From positions 140,488 through 204,487 of the forward strand of contig NZ_JBBIXN010000007.1 of NCBI RefSeq assembly GCF_037646455.1: a stretch of 64,000 nt of DNA, given 5' to 3'. Under the pieces are notes generated by a model that searched no databases, was not told the DNA's origin, and saw only the letters and a list, made by a program, of their open reading frames with translations. Shown here piece by piece: positions 60,393 through 64,000 of this stretch (positions are counted from its first letter, which is position 1; each line of letters begins with the position of its first letter). Origin of the DNA: Draconibacterium mangrovi_A. GTDB taxonomy: Bacteria > Bacteroidota > Bacteroidia > Bacteroidales > Prolixibacteraceae. A program made the position numbers and the translations under genes.

Positions 60393-61661
60393 TTAAAATC
60401 TTTGCAGCCATTCTTCAATTTCCGTTATCCCCATCGTACTCCAAAGACCTTCTCTGATCTTTGCATTATTAGCAAGATTTACGGCAGAAAGCCCCGGATA
60501 TGCGGTATCCCAGACCTGGGTAACAATTTGATGTTTGTTTATAAATGCTTTAAAGGCATGTTCATCTTTTGCACCATCTTTAACCAGCCAGTTTGTTTTC
60601 GGATAACCGATGCCATTACTAAAAGCTGCATTTAAACCCCAGGCCACTTTATTGATAAAATCATCCATATAGCTTTCCAGGCTGCCGTCGTAATTGCTAA
60701 AAAAAAGTACCCGCCGGTTTTGATCAAGCATGATCCACCGGGCAAAATGAATGGTGTCTACACCTGTAAGTTTGCCTTTATTATACAGGAAATGCGCACC
60801 GAGGTTGATTCCCCAAAGCACAATTTTGATGGTCAGGTTTCGTACCCAACCCGGTTTCACAAATCCTATTGCACTGAACTGATTTTGCACTGCAAAGTCT
60901 TCACGAATGACAAGCTCGGGATGACGTTTGAGATTTTTGACTACAGGATCGCTCGCCCGGTTGTCTTGTTTTTCTTTTATTCTCAAAGCTACAATCCCAA
61001 TCAGAGACAGAGGGATTATAATCGGTAATAAAACAATACCCACCACTACAATGACAGCAAACTTGAACATTTCTCCGGCGCTCCAAAATGACTTGCGTTT
61101 TGTGTCGGAAGGTGTCGCCCATTTGAGTGACGGAGTTTTTGTGACAAAATTCTGAATGGCAGAACGCAAATTTTCGACATCGTAATCCGACCAATCACGT
61201 TGATCCAGAAACTGCTCAATTTGTTCGCGAAGCTGGATATCCTGTTTAACCTGATGGAGAGTTCTACCGACTGTATTGACATAGAAAGCCTGTGACTTAA
61301 TTTGATGACTGCGCAAATAATTCAACCGGCTGTCCGGAGTAGGCTTGTCAGGATAATCCTCACAAAACTGATAAACTTTATCGAGCCCTTCGCCTGCCAA
61401 TTCCACGATCTGCCTCAAATGATTTTCTATGGAGCCATCGAAATTACTGGAAAACACCAGGCTAAAACGCATATCCTGACCATTTTCTTCACTTAATTCT
61501 TTGAGAATTACAAAGCGGGCAAAGTGAGTATCACTCATTCTCTTTAATGGAATAATACCATTTCCTTCAAGGTCATTATTGATTACTGCCAGTAAAGCTT
61601 CCAGATCGTTGATGGCCTTGGATTTAATTCTCGTTTGCAGGGTGCAAGCGCCTTGTTGCAT
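60393..61661 (-). CDS. Membrane protein with duplicated HFAR/FSNYDGS module, operon partner of haem enzymes
   Basis: A 422-aa protein with no recognised name. It contains an internal duplication: residues 44-105 (DTHFARFVILKE, FSLVFSSNFDGSIENHL, GLDKVYQFCEDYP) and 302-355 (DTIHFARWIMLD, RVLFFSNYDGSLESYM, GLNAAFSNGIGYP). The strand-helix pattern of these halves looks like the ferredoxin-like alpha+beta barrel also used by DyP-type peroxidases and related haem proteins, but the DyP catalytic GxxDG is absent. One hydrophobic stretch at about 200-227 (KFAVIVVVGIVLLPIIIPLS) should cross or anchor to the membrane. It lies 19 bases after the cytochrome gene and 40 before the DyP gene. It could be a membrane tether or substrate-delivery protein for the pathway. 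Confidence 0.72.
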   Translation of the reverse strand: MQQGACTLQTRIKSKAINDLEALLAVINNDLEGNGIIPLKRMSDTHFARFVILKELSEENGQDMRFSLVFSSNFDGSIENHLRQIVELAGEGLDKVYQFCEDYPDKPTPDSRLNYLRSHQIKSQAFYVNTVGRTLHQVKQDIQLREQIEQFLDQRDWSDYDVENLRSAIQNFVTKTPSLKWATPSDTKRKSFWSAGEMFKFAVIVVVGIVLLPIIIPLSLIGIVALRIKEKQDNRASDPVVKNLKRHPELVIREDFAVQNQFSAIGFVKPGWVRNLTIKIVLWGINLGAHFLYNKGKLTGVDTIHFARWIMLDQNRRVLFFSNYDGSLESYMDDFINKVAWGLNAAFSNGIGYPKTNWLVKDGAKDEHAFKAFINKHQIVTQVWDTAYPGLSAVNLANNAKIREGLWSTMGITEIEEWLQRF

Positions 61662-61680
61662 AGCTTTAAAATCGAAGTTG

Positions 61681-63105
61681 CTAAAGTGTTTTCATATATT
61701 CAACCAGCGACTTCTTTTCGTTGAGCGAAAGGTGCGTTCCGTAGGTATGTCCCTGGTTGCTGTTGCCAATATCTGAAGTGTTGTACCTGAAGAATTTGTA
61801 TCCGCTCTCTTCGGGCACGTCCGATACAAAACCAACATGAAGGCTGTCAATAACATCGTAACCGCGGTAAAATACTTTTGGCCGGTTTTCAGGTTCCAGT
61901 AAAAGATCCATTAGAGTTGGTACCGATCCATTATGCAAGTACGGTGCTGTTGCCCAAATGCCATCGAGCGGAACGGCCTTATAACCATTGGTCTTTCGGA
62001 AATGTGTAAATATTGAATCATACTCTTCTTCGGTGCTCCATTCTTCCAAAGCTTTTACTGCCGATTCCGGCCATGAGCTTAAACGATACGGATCAGTTCC
62101 AACCAAATCAATATCAATAACTTTCCCCACATTTGCATGGCCGGCAGCATGACAAGACGCACAGTTTTCAACAAATATCTTCTGTCCTTTTCCGGCCAGC
62201 TCATTATTTATAAGAAACGGATAATCAGGCGGTTGTATCTCATCGAGGTATTTCTCCAACTGCCGGAGGTTGTCCATTTCAAGATCTTTTTTTACCGCCC
62301 CCATCGTTGCTGAAGCCGAAAGAAACACCTCAAATCGTTTGGTGTTAAATCCATCCCAGTGAATCGGCTGCCCTCTGTGTGCTTTTGCATTCCACAATGT
62401 CATTATATCGTAACCGCCAACCGTTTCCGTATCCTCTTGTGGAATTCCGAGTGGAAGACTCAGCAAACCCAGTCCCGACCGGCCCGGACCATGTGGCGGA
62501 AGATCTTCAAGCCAGGCTACATTTTCCTCACGTTCAAGCAGTGCATTCTTAACTTTAGGAACTATCAGATACCGGTAAATAAGTTTTTTTGTTAATGATA
62601 AGTCGTGATTCTTCTTGATTTCATTCACAACATTCTCCGGAGAAAATTTTGGATCATTTACGCATTTAAAAAGAAAACGCTGATAGGCCTGCACATCAAA
62701 TTGAGGCGCCGAGCCGGCCAATATCAGTTTTGACTTATCATTTGGTTGAGTTCGGAAAGTGCCAGTGTGACACATGGCACAATTAACGCCTAAACGAGGA
62801 AATCCAATCGTCTTTTTACTTAATCCAATCGGGATATCCCGGCCATCTTCCCAGATAAAACCAAAGTAGGAATAGGGTCTCATCCCATCTGCTCCTGCCG
62901 GTAAATACTCGGGAAACAGCTGAGGAAATACTTCCCACACATAAAAAGGAAGACCCGACTTCTCCGTTCCCAGCGAACCATATTTAAAAAGGTCTTCATC
63001 AGAAGTGTAAATTACAGGAACCTCCCGAAAAAGGTTGGTATATGCTATAAATCCCAGTACAGCCACTAGAATCAAAACCATTATTACAGAAATTCTAATT
63101 TTCAT
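61681..63105 (-). CDS. Di-haem c-type cytochrome, RoxA/cytochrome c peroxidase-like
   Basis: A 474-aa protein with an N-terminal membrane anchor or signal (residues 5-24, VIMVLILVAVLGFIAYT). There are two covalent haem sites, C109-AM-C112-H113 and C315-AS-C318-H319. Blocks FKYGSLGTEKSGLPFYVWEVFPQLFPEYLP, GLSKKTIGFPRLGVNCAMCH, PIHWDG and PLDGIWATAPYLHNGSVPTL are typical of the RoxA (rubber oxygenase) and di-haem peroxidase relatives (quoted here in order, each a separate match). RoxA-type proteins cleave polyisoprene oxidatively, but most relatives are uncharacterised. It is the only protein of the operon clearly facing the periplasm and could supply or accept electrons, or itself oxygenate a lipid or isoprenoid. 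Residues outside the haem motifs needed for oxygenase activity cannot be judged here. Confidence 0.86.
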   Translation of the reverse strand: MKIRISVIMVLILVAVLGFIAYTNLFREVPVIYTSDEDLFKYGSLGTEKSGLPFYVWEVFPQLFPEYLPAGADGMRPYSYFGFIWEDGRDIPIGLSKKTIGFPRLGVNCAMCHTGTFRTQPNDKSKLILAGSAPQFDVQAYQRFLFKCVNDPKFSPENVVNEIKKNHDLSLTKKLIYRYLIVPKVKNALLEREENVAWLEDLPPHGPGRSGLGLLSLPLGIPQEDTETVGGYDIMTLWNAKAHRGQPIHWDGFNTKRFEVFLSASATMGAVKKDLEMDNLRQLEKYLDEIQPPDYPFLINNELAGKGQKIFVENCASCHAAGHANVGKVIDIDLVGTDPYRLSSWPESAVKALEEWSTEEEYDSIFTHFRKTNGYKAVPLDGIWATAPYLHNGSVPTLMDLLLEPENRPKVFYRGYDVIDSLHVGFVSDVPEESGYKFFRYNTSDIGNSNQGHTYGTHLSLNEKKSLVEYMKTL

Positions 63106-63171
63106 AAATGTGATCTTTTAGTTACCGGTGAACTTCAGGGAATACCCTGTTAAATAAGTATTGATGAAGGC

Positions 63172-63594
63172 TTAAGAAAATCTGAACTCACCAGAATTAT
63201 CTTGATATTTTCTACGCAGAAAAAGAATAAATAACAGAACATATATTGCATCAACAATTACAGGTACAAGGACAAATGCTCCTGCAATACCAATGATAAA
63301 ACGATAGCTCAGTATAGAAACATCGTATAACTTTCCGATTATCCCAAGCCAGACAATACCTCGGTTTTTAGTGATATCGAGAGATACAATATAATAGCCA
63401 ATACCAATTACAACAACCGTAAATCCGAAATCTCGCCAAAACCTGTATGTATTGGCTACATCTATGTTTTGAGTTAGATAGGCTACTTGATTGCTCCAAA
63501 GCGGAAATAGAAAGATCGGTAATCCCATGGCGAAATTAAATATCGCCGCACTTCGGAAAATACGCGACCAGAATCTTTCTTTATTTTGGCTCAT
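63172..63594 (-). CDS. Small four-helix membrane protein, first gene of the haem-enzyme operon
   Basis: A 140-aa integral membrane protein with about four transmembrane helices: FNFAMGLPIFLFPLW, FGFTVVVIGIGYYIVSL, IVWLGIIGKLYDVSIL and GAFVLVPVIVDAIYVLLFILFL. It is basic at the C-terminus (RRKYQDN). I recognise no catalytic motif. It lies 66 bases upstream of the cytochrome gene and seems to be the first gene of the operon. Proteins of this size and layout are often quinone-linked or scaffold subunits (weak inference). Confidence 0.75.
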   Translation of the reverse strand: MSQNKERFWSRIFRSAAIFNFAMGLPIFLFPLWSNQVAYLTQNIDVANTYRFWRDFGFTVVVIGIGYYIVSLDITKNRGIVWLGIIGKLYDVSILSYRFIIGIAGAFVLVPVIVDAIYVLLFILFLRRKYQDNSGEFRFS

Positions 63595-63940
63595 AATATT
63601 TCATTTCCCTTACTTTTTACTCATATATAGATTCAAAGAGATTCTTTCGCAGATCGACATCGGCATCTTCAGAAGAAGCATTTTATTTTTTTGGAACAAC
63701 TAATAATACCATTTTTAGCTTTTAGATTCTGTAAAATTATAAATGCCTATACACAGCTCCGCCCTCTCAGTCACAAATTCAGTTATTTTCGAGTAGTTAA
63801 TATTTACTCCAAAACAGAGTTATTTCTTTTTGCTTGTATTTGTAACTTCTGTAGTATTAAGATTAAAATGTCCGTATACAAGTTAAGCAAACAATAAAAG
63901 ACAAGCAAATCTTTATTTATTAGATTAACGTGAGTTCGAT
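63595..63940. other. Intergenic region upstream of the haem-enzyme operon
   Basis: I see no gene in these 346 AT-rich bases and no strong hairpin. The promoter of the leftward operon should lie here. I do not see the PUL motif TGACGAATTTGTA in this gap, so the operon is probably controlled differently from the PUL. Confidence 0.45.
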
Positions 63941-64000
63941 CTAAGAGAAAGAGCAAACACGTCTTTCTTCGACAATTTCTTCCAGGTTGAGTTTTGGCTT
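63941..64000 (-). CDS. Possible C-terminal end of a leftward gene running off the right edge
   Basis: On the minus strand the last 60 bases stay open and read KPKLNLEEIVEERRVCSFS before a TAG at 63941-63943. Twenty codons are too few to identify a protein. The reading is plausible as the end of a gene, but chance cannot be excluded. Confidence 0.25.
   Translation of the reverse strand, partial: KPKLNLEEIVEERRVCSFS

Noticed and set aside
63691..63897. Plus-strand open frame of 68 codons upstream of the haem operon
   Set aside because: No signal, motif or neighbour supports it; the Phe/Cys-rich translation looks like random AT-rich sequence.

Overview
The window looks like part of a Bacteroidota chromosome, most probably a marine or soil Marinilabiliales/Prolixibacteraceae-type polysaccharide degrader. 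This rests on SusC/SusD pairs, a propeller-type (hybrid two-component) sensor, many proteins with type IX secretion (T9SS, Por) C-terminal sorting domains, Bacteroidota-style lipoprotein signals and AT-rich intergenic regions. The genus assignment is inference. No rRNA, tRNA, CRISPR array, insertion sequence or phage gene was seen.

Region 1 (1-30050, mostly + strand) is the secreted-enzyme arm of a polysaccharide utilisation locus (PUL). It opens with a leftward partial propeller-domain sensor/regulator and a small stand-alone GH2 sugar-binding domain. Then come a PL11 rhamnogalacturonan lyase with autotransporter-type repeats, a GH30-like clan GH-A enzyme with ricin and LamG modules, a GH128 endo-beta-1,3-glucanase-like enzyme, and a non-catalytic protein with four LamG domains. 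A LamG protein carrying a zincin (HEMAH) domain nested inside a repeated module follows, then a GH43 arabinanase-like enzyme, an alpha-2-macroglobulin/MG2-type protein and a fasciclin (FAS1) lipoprotein. Most genes have their own 100-330 bp upstream region, and several share a motif close to TGACGAATTTGTA.

Region 2 (30143-50533, - strand) is a large operon-like block. It runs from a small unknown ORF through a FAS1 lipoprotein, SusC, SusD, two further FAS1 lipoproteins, a second SusC and a second SusD, and ends at a strong hairpin terminator (34242-34271). A LacZ-type GH2 enzyme with PASTA-like, F5/8C and T9SS domains follows. The enzyme set (PL11, GH43, two GH2, GH30-like) suggests rhamnogalacturonan-I pectin with arabinan and galactan side chains. 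The GH128 adds possible beta-1,3-glucan activity. Tandem SusC/D pairs would import oligosaccharides, with FAS1 lipoproteins in the place usually held by SusE/F-type surface binding proteins.

Region 3 (50809-54651) holds a periplasmic TPR protein and a divergent GH2 beta-galactosidase-like gene, closed by a perfect hairpin shared with the convergent operon.

Region 4 (54692-63594, - strand) is a compact seven-gene operon unrelated to glycans. It encodes a small 4-TM protein, a di-haem RoxA-like c-type cytochrome, a membrane protein with a duplicated HFAR/FSNYDGS module, a DyP-type peroxidase, a catalase-fold haem protein lacking the usual distal His, an uncharacterised 178-aa protein, and a TPR-fused fatty-acid alpha-dioxygenase-like animal-haem-peroxidase. 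Four different haem-protein families in one operon suggest an uncharacterised lipid-peroxidation/oxylipin pathway. This is the best candidate in the window for an undescribed system.
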